A DNA stretch of 64,000 nt, from positions 62,001-126,000 of the forward strand of contig DEZK01000036.1 of NCBI GenBank assembly GCA_002365175.1, written 5' to 3'. A model generated the notes under the pieces. It ran no database searches. It saw nothing but the letters and a program-made list of their open reading frames with translations, and was not told the DNA's origin. This DNA is from Raskinella chloraquaticus (SeqCode) (GTDB lineage Bacteria > Pseudomonadota > Alphaproteobacteria > Rhizobiales > UBA4765). The translations under genes and the position numbers were made by a program. Below, one piece after another: positions 17,960 to 26,198 of the stretch (positions are counted from its first letter, which is position 1; each line of letters opens with the position of its first letter).

Positions 17960-19582
17960 TTACTGGCGCTGATCCTCCAGCACCATGGCGGCGCCTCTGG
18001 CAGCGATCATGATGGTTGGCGTGTTGGTGTTACCTGATGTGATGGTTGGCATGATGGAGGCGTCGATCACCCGCAGGCCGCTCAAGCCGATGACACGCAG
18101 ACGCTCATCGACGACTGCCAGCGGATCGCTCGCCAATCCCATCTTGGCGGTACCCACCGGATGGAAGATCGTGGTGCCGATATCGCCGGCAGCCCGCGCC
18201 AGGCTCGCCGCGTCATCACCCACATCCGCGCCGGGGAGCCGTTCTTTCGGCTGAAAGCGCGCCAGCGCCTTTTGCTGCATGAGGCGACGGGTGAGGCGGA
18301 TGGCATCTGCCGCCACCTGCCGATCCTCGTCGGTCGACAGGTAGCGGGGAGCGATCAGCGGTTTGTCGAGCGGATTAGCCGAGCGCACACGGATGGTGCC
18401 GCGCGAGGTCGGGCGCAGATTGCAGGCCGAGACGGTGATCGCTGGAAAGCGATGCAGCGGATCGCCGAATTTGTCGAGCGACAGCGGCTGGACATGAAAC
18501 TGGATGTTGGGGCGCTCATGGGTGGTGGAGGAGCGGGTGAAGATGCCAAGCTGCGACGGCGCCATGGTGAGCGGGCCGCGCTGGAAGAGCGCATAGTCAA
18601 GCCCCATGCGCGCCCGCCCGATCAGCGAATGATAGGTCTCGTTCAACGTCCTGACATTGGCTACTTCATAAATGGCGCGCTGCTGAAGATGGTCCTGGAG
18701 ATTGCGCCCGACGCCTTGACGATCAAGCGTGACGTCGATGCCAAGTGCGCGCAACCACTCCCCCGGTCCGATCCCGGAGAGGTGCAGAAGCTGGGTCGAG
18801 CCGACCGAGCCGGCGCACAAAATCACTTCACGGCGCGCCAGCGCCTCACTCACCTGACCGTTATGGCGATAGCGCACGCCGACCGCCCTGCCGCGATCGA
18901 TGATGATCTGTTCAGCCAGCACGTTTGTCTGCACCAGCAGATTTTGCCGGGCAAGGACCGGCTTCAGAAAGCCGCGGGCGGCCGACCATCTGACACCGCG
19001 CTTCTGATTGACATGAAAGGTGCCGACGCCCTCATTGTCACCTGTGTTGAAATCGCTCGTGCGCGGCACGCCCATTTCAGTGGCAGCGTCGGCCACCGCG
19101 TCGAGAATATCCCAGCGCAGGCGGGCCTGCTCCACCCGCCATTCTCCTCCTTTGCCATGATAGGCGGTGTCGCCCAGAAAATGATCGTCAAGCCGGCGAA
19201 ACTCGGGCAGAACATCGTCCCAGCCCCAGCCGGCAAGGCCAAGCTGGCGCCAGTGATCGTAATCGGCCGCCTGGCCGCGCATCGAGATCATGGCGTTGAT
19301 GGCAGATGAGCCGCCGATGACCTTGCCGCGCGGGTAGGCGAGAGAGCGGCCATTGAGGCCGGGTTCGGCCTCGGTCCTGAACATCCAGTCAGCGCGGGGA
19401 TTGCCGATGGCAAAAAGATAGCCGACGGGAATGTGGAACCATATCCAGTTGTCGCTGCCACCAGCTTCCAACAGAAGGACGCGATTACGCGGATCAGCCG
19501 AAAGCCGGTTCGCGACCACGCAGCCGGCAGAACCCGCGCCGATGATGATGTAGTCAAAAGCCGGCGCGGCCGGCGCGGCCAT
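17960..19582 (-). CDS. GMC family oxidoreductase (choline dehydrogenase-like)
   Basis: A 540-residue FAD-dependent alcohol dehydrogenase of the glucose-methanol-choline family. The FAD-binding motif 'IIIGAGSAGCVVANRL' is at about residues 12-27, the GMC signature 'YPRGKVIGGSSAINAM' near 85-100, and the C-terminal 'HPVGTAKMG' plus 'IDASIMPTITSGNTN' carry the active-site histidine region. I placed the start at the ATG at 19582, four bases beyond the mmsA stop; the open frame extends upstream inside mmsA but only as shadow. The substrate is unknown: it resembles BetA, yet the operon with mmsA suggests oxidation of an alcohol that feeds an aldehyde dehydrogenase. Confidence 0.9.
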   Translation of the reverse strand: MAAPAAPAFDYIIIGAGSAGCVVANRLSADPRNRVLLLEAGGSDNWIWFHIPVGYLFAIGNPRADWMFRTEAEPGLNGRSLAYPRGKVIGGSSAINAMISMRGQAADYDHWRQLGLAGWGWDDVLPEFRRLDDHFLGDTAYHGKGGEWRVEQARLRWDILDAVADAATEMGVPRTSDFNTGDNEGVGTFHVNQKRGVRWSAARGFLKPVLARQNLLVQTNVLAEQIIIDRGRAVGVRYRHNGQVSEALARREVILCAGSVGSTQLLHLSGIGPGEWLRALGIDVTLDRQGVGRNLQDHLQQRAIYEVANVRTLNETYHSLIGRARMGLDYALFQRGPLTMAPSQLGIFTRSSTTHERPNIQFHVQPLSLDKFGDPLHRFPAITVSACNLRPTSRGTIRVRSANPLDKPLIAPRYLSTDEDRQVAADAIRLTRRLMQQKALARFQPKERLPGADVGDDAASLARAAGDIGTTIFHPVGTAKMGLASDPLAVVDERLRVIGLSGLRVIDASIMPTITSGNTNTPTIMIAARGAAMVLEDQRQ

Positions 19583-19586
19583 TGCC

Positions 19587-21083
19587 TCAGCCCATCGTCG
19601 GGATGACGAAGCTTGCGCCGTCCTTGATGCCCGATGGCCAGCGCGAGGTGACGGTCTTGGTCTTGGTATAGAAGCGGATTGAATCGGGTCCGTGCTGATT
19701 GAGATCGCCAAAGCCCGAGCGCTTCCAGCCGCCAAACGTGTAATAGGCAAGCGGCACTGGAATCGGCACGTTGATGCCGACCATCCCGACATTGACCTTG
19801 GCGGCAAAATCGCGCGCCGCATCGCCGTCGCGGGTGAAGATGGCAACGCCATTGCCCAGTTCATGGTCGTTGGCCAGTTGCAGACCTTCGTTGTAATCCC
19901 TGGCGCGCACCACGGAGAGAACGGGCCCGAAAATCTCCTCTTTGTAGATGCGCATGTCCGACGTTACGTCGTCAAACAGGCAACCACCCATGTAGAAGCC
20001 GTTCTCGTAGCCCTGCATCTTGAAATCACGGCCATCGACGGCGAGGCGCGCACCCTCTTTCACTCCCAGATCGACATAGGCCTTCACCTTGTCGAGATGG
20101 GCCTTGGTGACGAGTGGTCCAAGATCGGCGGAGGGGTCGGTCGATGGGCCGATTTTCAGACTTTCGACGCGCGGCACCAGGCGGCGCATCAATTCGTCGG
20201 CCGCCTTCTGGCCGACCGGCACGGCGACCGAGATGGCCATGCAACGCTCGCCGGCAGACCCGTAGCCGGCGCCAATCAGCGCATCGGCCGCCTGATCCAT
20301 ATCCGCATCCGGCATGACGATCATGTGGTTCTTGGCGCCGCCGAAGCACTGTACGCGCTTACCCGTGGCGCTGGCGCGGGAGTAGATATATTCGGCGATC
20401 ATGGTTGAACCGACGAAACCGACCGCCCTGATCTCGGGATGATCGAGGATGGCGTCGACCGCTTCCTTGTCGCCGTTCACGACGTTCAGCACACCTGGCG
20501 GCAGGCCGGCATCGATCAACAGCTCGGCAAGGCGCATCGGCACGCCGGGATCGCGCTCGGACGGCTTCAGGATGAAGGCATTGCCACAGGCCAGCGCCGG
20601 GGCGAATTTCCACATCGGGATCATGGCCGGAAAGTTGAAGGGTGTAATACCGGCCACCACGCCCAGGGGCTGGCGCATGGAATAAATATCAATGCCGGGA
20701 CCGGCCCCTTCCGTATATTCCCCCTTCATCAGATGCGGAATGCCGATGGCAAATTCCACCACTTCGACGCCTCGCTGGATATCGCCTCTGGCATCAGGAA
20801 TGGTCTTGCCATGTTCGCGCGCGAGCAACTCGGCCAGTTCCTCATTGTTGCGGGCGACGAGATCGAGGAATTTCATCAGCACACGGGCACGACGCTGCGG
20901 GTTGGTGGCAGCCCATCCCTTCTGTGCCTCAGCGGCGTTCGTTACTGCAGCGGCAAGTTCGGCCGTTGATGCCAGCGCGACCTTGCCGATGACGTCGCCT
21001 GTCATCGGCTGGAAAATATCAGCGTAGCGGTTCGAGGTGCCGGCAACATGTTTGCCGCCAATGAAATGGCCGACGGTGCGCAT
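19587..21083 (-). CDS. mmsA: CoA-acylating methylmalonate-semialdehyde dehydrogenase
   Basis: A 498-residue aldehyde dehydrogenase of the MMSDH type, converting methylmalonate or malonate semialdehyde plus CoA and NAD to propionyl- or acetyl-CoA. It acts in valine, myo-inositol and beta-alanine breakdown. The N-terminus 'GHFIGGKHVAG', the block 'PFNFPAMIPMWKFAPALACG' and the catalytic cysteine in 'GSAGERCMAISV' are characteristic. It is upstream of the GMC gene and probably co-transcribed. About 500 bases without a gene lie upstream, including a perfect 16-bp palindrome. Confidence 0.94.
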   Translation of the reverse strand: MRTVGHFIGGKHVAGTSNRYADIFQPMTGDVIGKVALASTAELAAAVTNAAEAQKGWAATNPQRRARVLMKFLDLVARNNEELAELLAREHGKTIPDARGDIQRGVEVVEFAIGIPHLMKGEYTEGAGPGIDIYSMRQPLGVVAGITPFNFPAMIPMWKFAPALACGNAFILKPSERDPGVPMRLAELLIDAGLPPGVLNVVNGDKEAVDAILDHPEIRAVGFVGSTMIAEYIYSRASATGKRVQCFGGAKNHMIVMPDADMDQAADALIGAGYGSAGERCMAISVAVPVGQKAADELMRRLVPRVESLKIGPSTDPSADLGPLVTKAHLDKVKAYVDLGVKEGARLAVDGRDFKMQGYENGFYMGGCLFDDVTSDMRIYKEEIFGPVLSVVRARDYNEGLQLANDHELGNGVAIFTRDGDAARDFAAKVNVGMVGINVPIPVPLAYYTFGGWKRSGFGDLNQHGPDSIRFYTKTKTVTSRWPSGIKDGASFVIPTMG

Positions 21084-21589
21084 GGGTGTTTCCTGTTTCG
21101 GGTTTCTTATGATTCAATTGTCGATGGTTCAGGCCCAAGTTTCAACCTCGCTTTTGGCGCCAGGGCAAGAAGGATCGCGATGCCGCCATAGCGTTGGGGC
21201 ACTTGTGTTAGGGGCGTCTCCATCAGGAGGCCGTGCGCGCAAGCAGCGGATGGTCGAGACCACCAGCGCCCGGTCGGTTCATGATGATGGGGTGGCCGGG
21301 GATGCCGGCGCTGCGGCCTGACCCATTTGCTGGTGGCAATGTTTTGGAATGAACGGGACGGCACAATTGGCCGCAATCGAGCTCAAATGAACGAAAATGA
21401 TCATTTTCTACCGTCTAGGCTGCGGAAATGTGCGTATTTGCCGGCATGATCTTGCTCATACGATTAATGTCATTTCTATGTTGCACTGCACAAATATTTC
21501 ACTTGCCGTTCAGGCAGTGAAGCACCATATGACGTCAGGGGAATCGCCACGGGTTCAGATCGACACGAGGATATCGTGAGGAGTTTGCA
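21084..21589. other. Intergenic region between mmsA and the GNAT gene
   Basis: A 506-base divergent spacer. I see two structured elements: a perfect 16-bp palindrome at 21393-21408 and a bulged 9-bp hairpin at 21498-21521. The part nearest mmsA (21107-21376) has an open frame on the minus strand, but its Pro/Arg/His-rich translation shows no domain. The ribosome site of the GNAT gene is GAGGAG at about 21576-21581. Confidence 0.6.
21393..21408. promoter_or_regulatory. Perfect 16-bp palindrome, candidate operator
   Basis: GAAAATGATCATTTTC reads the same on both strands. It is AT-rich in a GC-rich background and sits 310 bases upstream of mmsA and 182 upstream of the GNAT gene. The shape recalls Fur-type or other dimeric-regulator sites, but it lacks the centre of a classical Fur box, so the regulator is not assigned. 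Confidence 0.5.
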
Positions 21590-22168
21590 ATGCCGGGTAG
21601 TTTTATTGGACGTGGTGCCATCAGGCGCCTGTGGCCTGCTGATCGTGAGGCGTTCGCCGCTCATTTACTCAGACTAGATAGCGACAGCCGCAGGAAACGT
21701 TTCCAGGGTTTCGTTTCAGACAGTTTTCTCCAAGGTTACGCAGAGCGCTCGATCAAGACACTGACCGTCTTTTACGGGTATTTCGACGCTGGCACATTGC
21801 GGGCGGTGGCGGAGCTGCATCTCATCCACCCGTCATGGCCAGCGCAGGCGGAGGCCGCCTTCAGTGTCGAGGCTTCTTATCAGGAGCATGGGATCGGCTC
21901 TGAGCTTTTCAAGCGGATTATCGATGCCGCGCGCAATCGCTCGGTGAGCGATGTCACCTTTCATTGCCTGACCAGCAATTCGGCGATGCGTGGCCTGTGC
22001 AAGAAATTCGGCGGCAAAATCGTCTTCGATCAGGACGAGGCGGTCGGCACCATCCCCTCATCCATGCCAACGCCGATGTCCCTCATGCGCGAGGCGATCA
22101 GCGGCGGTGTGGGCATTGCCAAGGCGATGCTTGACGAGGAATTGCGGCTCATCAAGGCGGCGGGCTAG
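21590..22168 (+). CDS. GNAT family N-acetyltransferase
   Basis: A 192-residue protein with a GNAT fold: start 'GAIRRLWPADREAFAAHLLR', the acetyl-CoA-binding motif A 'SVEASYQEHGIGSELFKRII' (about 85-105) and motif B 'FHCLTSNSAMRGLCKKFG'. The substrate is not predictable; related proteins are often called stress-associated acetyltransferases. The ATG at 21590 has GAGGAG nine bases upstream. Its TAG stop shares the palindromic CTAG with the sdhB stop on the other strand, so the two genes overlap by four bases tail to tail. Confidence 0.85.
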   Translation: MPGSFIGRGAIRRLWPADREAFAAHLLRLDSDSRRKRFQGFVSDSFLQGYAERSIKTLTVFYGYFDAGTLRAVAELHLIHPSWPAQAEAAFSVEASYQEHGIGSELFKRIIDAARNRSVSDVTFHCLTSNSAMRGLCKKFGGKIVFDQDEAVGTIPSSMPTPMSLMREAISGGVGIAKAMLDEELRLIKAAG

Positions 22169-22944
22169 ACCCGCCGCTCCACCATCATCTTCTTGATCTC
22201 GGCAATCGCCTTGGCCGGATTGAGCCCCTTGGGGCAGGCCTGGGCGCAATTCATGATGGTGTGGCAGCGATAGAGGCGGAAGGGGTCCTCGAGATTGTCC
22301 AGGCGCTCACCGGTCGCTTCATCGCGCGAATCGATCAGCCAGCGATAGGCCTGCAGCAGGACGGCAGGGCCGAGATAGCGGTCGCCATTCCACCAATAGC
22401 TCGGGCAGGAGGTGGAACAGCAGGCACACAGGATGCACTCATAAAGCCCGTCAAGCTTCTCGCGCTCCTCGCGCGATTGCAGCCATTCCTTTTCAGGTTC
22501 CGGCGAAACAGTATGAAGCCAGGGTTCGATGGAGGCGTGCTGGGCATAGAAATTGGAGAGATCCGGCACCAGATCCTTGATCACCGGCATGTGGGGCAGC
22601 GGGTAGATGGTGATGACCGGGCCGACCTCATCCATGCCGCGCGTACAGGCGAGGGTGTTAGCGCCGCCGATATTCATGGCGCAGGAGCCGCAGATACCTT
22701 CGCGGCACGAGCGGCGGAAGGTCAGACCGGGGTCAACCTTGTTCTTGATCCAGATGAGCGCATCGAGAACCATCGGCCCGCAATCATCGCGATCGACCAA
22801 ATAGGTGTCGAGGCGCGGGTTCGATTCACCGTCCGGATCGTAGCGGTAGATGCGGAATTCAGTGGTGCGTGTGGCGTTGGCCGGCTTTGGCCATGTCTTG
22901 CCGGTAACGACACGGGAATTGCGGGGGAGTGTGAATTCAGCCAT
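22165..22944 (-). CDS. sdhB: Succinate dehydrogenase iron-sulfur subunit
   Basis: A 259-residue subunit passing electrons from the flavin of SdhA to quinone. The [2Fe-2S] cysteines lie in 'CREGICGSCAMNIGG', and the [4Fe-4S]/[3Fe-4S] cysteines in 'CILCACCSTSCPSYWWNG' and 'CHTIMNCAQACPKGLNPA'. The start at 22944 ('MAEFTLPRNSRV') fits the family; an in-frame start at 22995 would overlap the small gene upstream. It is the last gene of the sdhC-sdhD-sdhA-coiled coil-sdhB operon. Confidence 0.96.
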   Translation of the reverse strand: MAEFTLPRNSRVVTGKTWPKPANATRTTEFRIYRYDPDGESNPRLDTYLVDRDDCGPMVLDALIWIKNKVDPGLTFRRSCREGICGSCAMNIGGANTLACTRGMDEVGPVITIYPLPHMPVIKDLVPDLSNFYAQHASIEPWLHTVSPEPEKEWLQSREEREKLDGLYECILCACCSTSCPSYWWNGDRYLGPAVLLQAYRWLIDSRDEATGERLDNLEDPFRLYRCHTIMNCAQACPKGLNPAKAIAEIKKMMVERRV

Positions 22945-22991
22945 GGGCCTGCTGTTCCGTTCGGTTGAAGTCTTTCGTAAGAAGGCGTTAC

Positions 22992-23213
22992 TCACGCATC
23001 GGCAAGTTCGAGCCGCTTTTCGATGCGATCAAGGCGGCGCTCCATGTGATCGAGCCGGACATCAATACGCACGATATCGTCGCGAATATTGGCCGTTTGC
23101 CGTTCAACCGAGCCGACACGCTGGGTCAGATCGTCAAGGCGGTTCTCGATCCGGTCAAGCCGGGTGTCCATGCGGCGCAGGAGTTGCAAGACGAGGTTGT
23201 CCGGTTCGCTCAT
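22992..23213 (-). CDS. Small coiled-coil protein between sdhA and sdhB
   Basis: A 73-residue protein that is almost entirely a predicted coiled coil, with repeating units 'RLDRIENRLDDL', 'RLDHMERRLDRIEKRLEL' and a leucine/isoleucine heptad pattern. It has no signal peptide or membrane segment. It lies 18 bases after sdhA and 47 before sdhB, in the same direction, with its own ATG. The operon position and the coherent heptad pattern argue that it is real. I do not recognise a named family; it could be a multimerisation or assembly factor of the complex, which is inference only. Confidence 0.7.
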   Translation of the reverse strand: MSEPDNLVLQLLRRMDTRLDRIENRLDDLTQRVGSVERQTANIRDDIVRIDVRLDHMERRLDRIEKRLELADA

Positions 23214-23231
23214 GTTGCGCCTTACGCTTTC

Positions 23232-25067
23232 TCAATACACCCGCGCCTTCGGTGCGATGTACACGATGTCGTTTGACATCGTGTAGGTGTGCACAGGCCG
23301 GTAATCGATCACGATTTTTTTTGTCCTGTCGTCAGCCCAGCACAAAGTGTGTTTCATCCAGTTCTTGTCATCGCGCTCGGCATAATCCTCACGCGCATGC
23401 GCGCCACGGCTCTCGGTACGGTTGACGGCTGATTCGAGCGTCACCACCGCCTGGGCGATGAGATTGTCGAATTCGAGCGTCTCGATGAGATCGGAATTCC
23501 AGATGAGCGAGCGGTCAGTGGTGCGAATGTCATCAGCGCCCGACCAGACCTTGTGGATCTTGCTGTTGCCGGCCGCCAGCGTTTCGCCGGTGCGGTAGAC
23601 AGCGCAATCAGCCTGCATGATCGCCTGCATCTCGGCGCGCAATTCGGCGGTGGGTGTGGCGCCCGAGGCATGGCGGAAGCGGTCGAGGCGCTCGATGGCG
23701 AGCTGCCCGTCCTTTGCGGACAATTCCGGCTGCTTCTCGCCGGGCTTGATGGCTTCAGCGCAGCGCAGGCCGGCGGCGCGGCCAAAGACCACGAGATCGA
23801 TCAGCGAGTTCGATCCCAGCCGATTGGCGCCATGGACCGAGACGCAGGCCGCCTCGCCAATCGCCATCAGGCCGGGGACGACGGCGTCCGGATCTCCGTC
23901 CTTTTTCGTCAGCACCTCGCCATGATAATTGGTGGGAATGCCGCCCATATTATAGTGGACGGTAGGAATGACCGGGATCGGTTCGCGTGTGACATCGACA
24001 CCGGCGAAAATCTTGGCGCTTTCGGAGATGCCCGGCAGGCGCTCATGCAGGATTTTCGGATCGAGGTGGTCAAGATGCAGGAAGATGTGATCCTGTTTCT
24101 TGCCGACGCCCCGCCCTTCGCGGATTTCCATGGTCATGGCGCGCGAGACGACGTCACGCGAGGCGAGGTCCTTGGCCGATGGCGCGTAGCGTTCCATGAA
24201 GCGCTCGCCAGCCGAATTGGTGAGATAGCCGCCTTCGCCGCGCGAGCCTTCGGTGATGAGGCAGCCGGCGCCGTAAATGCCGGTCGGGTGGAACTGCACG
24301 AATTCCATGTCTTCCAGCGGCAGGCCGGCGCGCAGCACCATGGCGTTGCCATCGCCGGTGCAGGTATGGGCGGACGTTGCCGAGAAATAGGCACGGCCAT
24401 AACCGCCGGTCGCCAGGATGGTGCGGGCGGCTCGGAAGCGATGCAGCGTGCCATCATCCATTTTCAGGGCGACGACACCGCGACAGGCGCCTTCGTCATC
24501 CATGATGAGGTCGATGGCGAAATACTCGATGAAGAAATCGCACTGATTGCGCAGCGATTGACCGTAAAGCGTGTGGAGGATTGCATGGCCGGTGCGGTCG
24601 GCGGCAGCGCAGGTGCGTTGTGCTGTTCCCTTGCCGTAATTGATGGTCATGCCGCCAAAGGGGCGCTGGTAGATCTTGCCTTCCTCGGTGCGCGAGAACG
24701 GCACGCCCCAATGGTCAAGCTCGTAGACGGCGGCAGGCGCGTTGCGCACAAGGTATTCAATCGAATCCTGATCGCCCAGCCAGTCCGCGCCTTTCACCGT
24801 ATCGTACATGTGAAAGCGCCAGTCATCCTCGCCCATATTGCCAAGCGCCGCCGAGATGCCGCCCTGCGCTGCCACAGTATGCGAGCGGGTGGGAAAGACC
24901 TTGGTGATGCAGGCCGTTTTGAGGCCGGCTTCGGAGCAGCCGACCGCTGCCCGCAAGCCCGCACCGCCCGCGCCCACCACCACCACGTCGAAGGTGTGAT
25001 CGATAAAGCGGTAGGCCTTGCCATTGGTCATGGGGGTCGCCTTGCCGTTTGCATGTCCGTCGGCCAT
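23232..25067 (-). CDS. sdhA: Succinate dehydrogenase flavoprotein subunit
   Basis: A 611-residue FAD subunit of complex II. The dinucleotide motif is 'VVVVGAGGAGLRAAVG', the covalent FAD histidine is in 'SHTVAAQGG', and the active-site block 'HTCTGDGNAMVLRAGLP' is present. It starts with a short Gly/Lys-rich lead at 25067, with GGAGA upstream. Length is normal. Confidence 0.97.
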   Translation of the reverse strand: MADGHANGKATPMTNGKAYRFIDHTFDVVVVGAGGAGLRAAVGCSEAGLKTACITKVFPTRSHTVAAQGGISAALGNMGEDDWRFHMYDTVKGADWLGDQDSIEYLVRNAPAAVYELDHWGVPFSRTEEGKIYQRPFGGMTINYGKGTAQRTCAAADRTGHAILHTLYGQSLRNQCDFFIEYFAIDLIMDDEGACRGVVALKMDDGTLHRFRAARTILATGGYGRAYFSATSAHTCTGDGNAMVLRAGLPLEDMEFVQFHPTGIYGAGCLITEGSRGEGGYLTNSAGERFMERYAPSAKDLASRDVVSRAMTMEIREGRGVGKKQDHIFLHLDHLDPKILHERLPGISESAKIFAGVDVTREPIPVIPTVHYNMGGIPTNYHGEVLTKKDGDPDAVVPGLMAIGEAACVSVHGANRLGSNSLIDLVVFGRAAGLRCAEAIKPGEKQPELSAKDGQLAIERLDRFRHASGATPTAELRAEMQAIMQADCAVYRTGETLAAGNSKIHKVWSGADDIRTTDRSLIWNSDLIETLEFDNLIAQAVVTLESAVNRTESRGAHAREDYAERDDKNWMKHTLCWADDRTKKIVIDYRPVHTYTMSNDIVYIAPKARVY

Positions 25068-25086
25068 GAGAGTTCTCCGAGCTGCT

Positions 25087-25473
25087 TCAGACGCCGAAGC
25101 TGAGCTTTAATATGGCAAAAACAGCCGCCAGCCCGACGATGATGGCAAAAAAGGTATTGGCCACGATGGCCAAGATCCTGGCGCCTTCGCCATGAATGTA
25201 GTCCTCGATGATGACCTGCATGCCAAGACGCATGTGGATGACACCCGATAGAACCACCAGCAATAGCACGATGGCGATGAGAGGATGAGCGACAAGAGCG
25301 CGCGCCTCGTCATGGGATTTGCCAACGCCGATGATCAGAATGGCGATGAAGGCAAGCAAGAGCGGGATGTTGGCGATCGCCGTCAGGCGCTGCTGCCAGA
25401 AATGATCGGAGCCGGTCCTGGCAGAACCAAGTCCGCGAACCTTGCCGAGCGGGGTGCGCATGGGTGCGGTCAT
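25087..25473 (-). CDS. sdhD: Succinate dehydrogenase membrane anchor subunit SdhD
   Basis: A 128-residue membrane subunit with three hydrophobic helices and the conserved 'SHDEARALVAHPL' and 'HMRLGMQVIIEDYIH' segments; the latter carries the quinone-site Asp-Tyr. The start at 25473 ('MTAPMRTPLGKVRGLGSA') matches the family; a further upstream in-frame start would overlap sdhC. It anchors SdhAB together with SdhC. Confidence 0.93.
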   Translation of the reverse strand: MTAPMRTPLGKVRGLGSARTGSDHFWQQRLTAIANIPLLLAFIAILIIGVGKSHDEARALVAHPLIAIVLLLVVLSGVIHMRLGMQVIIEDYIHGEGARILAIVANTFFAIIVGLAAVFAILKLSFGV

Positions 25474-25486
25474 GATGGCGATCTCC

Positions 25487-25885
25487 TCAGCGGACGATGA
25501 AGACAATTGCCCAGACGGCAAGTGTCAGCAGGAGAGCAATAAGCCAGCCGGCTGCAGCCAGACGCCGGGCGGCAGCGACCGACAGGCTGGCGCCGGTATC
25601 CCAGATGAGGTGGCGCAAGCCGCCCATCATGTGCTGCATCAGGGCCCAGGTGTAGGCAAACAGAATCAGCAGGCCGAGAGGGCTGCCAGCCAGTTTGGCG
25701 AAGGTGGCGTAGGCTTGAGGCCCGCTGGCTAATGCCAACAGCCAAAAAACCACCAGGCAGGTGCCAAAATAAAGGCCCGCGCCGGTGATGCGGTGGACGA
25801 TGGATGAGGCCATCAGCAGGCTGAAGCGATAGATCTGCAGATGCGGAGACAGGGGGCGTGAGGCTGGCAGAACCGATCTGGACAT
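25487..25885 (-). CDS. sdhC: Succinate dehydrogenase cytochrome b556 subunit
   Basis: A 132-residue membrane subunit with three transmembrane helices. The family signature 'RPLSPHLQIYRF' and 'SIVHRITGAGLYFG' are present, with the heme-ligand region 'HMMGGLRHLIWD'. It is the first gene of the operon; the promoter must lie in the 313 bases upstream. Confidence 0.95.
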   Translation of the reverse strand: MSRSVLPASRPLSPHLQIYRFSLLMASSIVHRITGAGLYFGTCLVVFWLLALASGPQAYATFAKLAGSPLGLLILFAYTWALMQHMMGGLRHLIWDTGASLSVAAARRLAAAGWLIALLLTLAVWAIVFIVR

Positions 25886-26198
25886 AGCAAGGGTAACCCT
25901 TCGAGGACAACAAACCCATGTCGCGCCGCCCGGTTCGCGTCAATGCGACAAAGGCTGCATAGGTCAAGGCGTCAGCCGAGCGGCGATGGTACCAGAGCCG
26001 CGTATTGTACAAAACCGGCCATATACTGATCGTGATTCCAACAAAAGCACCGTCACCACTAGCGCTAACGCCGTTAGGGACGGCTGGCAACGCAGTAATG
26101 CTGCTTAAAGCATAATGAAGGATAGGGGTGCGTCTGTTTATCTGCCGTTCATGCAGTCTCATCGTAAATATACGCATCTCTGGGCTGGAGAGCGAGTG
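25886..26198. other. Divergent intergenic region sdhC / esterase
   Basis: A 313-base spacer containing the promoters of both neighbours. I see a small perfect palindrome AGGGTAACCCT at 25890-25900 just before sdhC, and a TATACT hexamer at 26022-26027 that resembles a -10 box on the plus strand but lacks a well-spaced -35. Nothing else is recognisable. The open frame from 26115 into the esterase gene lacks a sensible N-terminus. Confidence 0.45.

Noticed and set aside
21107..21376. An 89-codon minus-strand frame in the mmsA upstream spacer
   Set aside because: No ribosome site, no recognisable motif, unusual composition.
23553..25103. A 516-codon open frame on the plus strand opposite sdhA
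   Set aside because: It mirrors the codon pattern of a clearly real gene; such shadows are frequent at high GC and the translation shows no domain.
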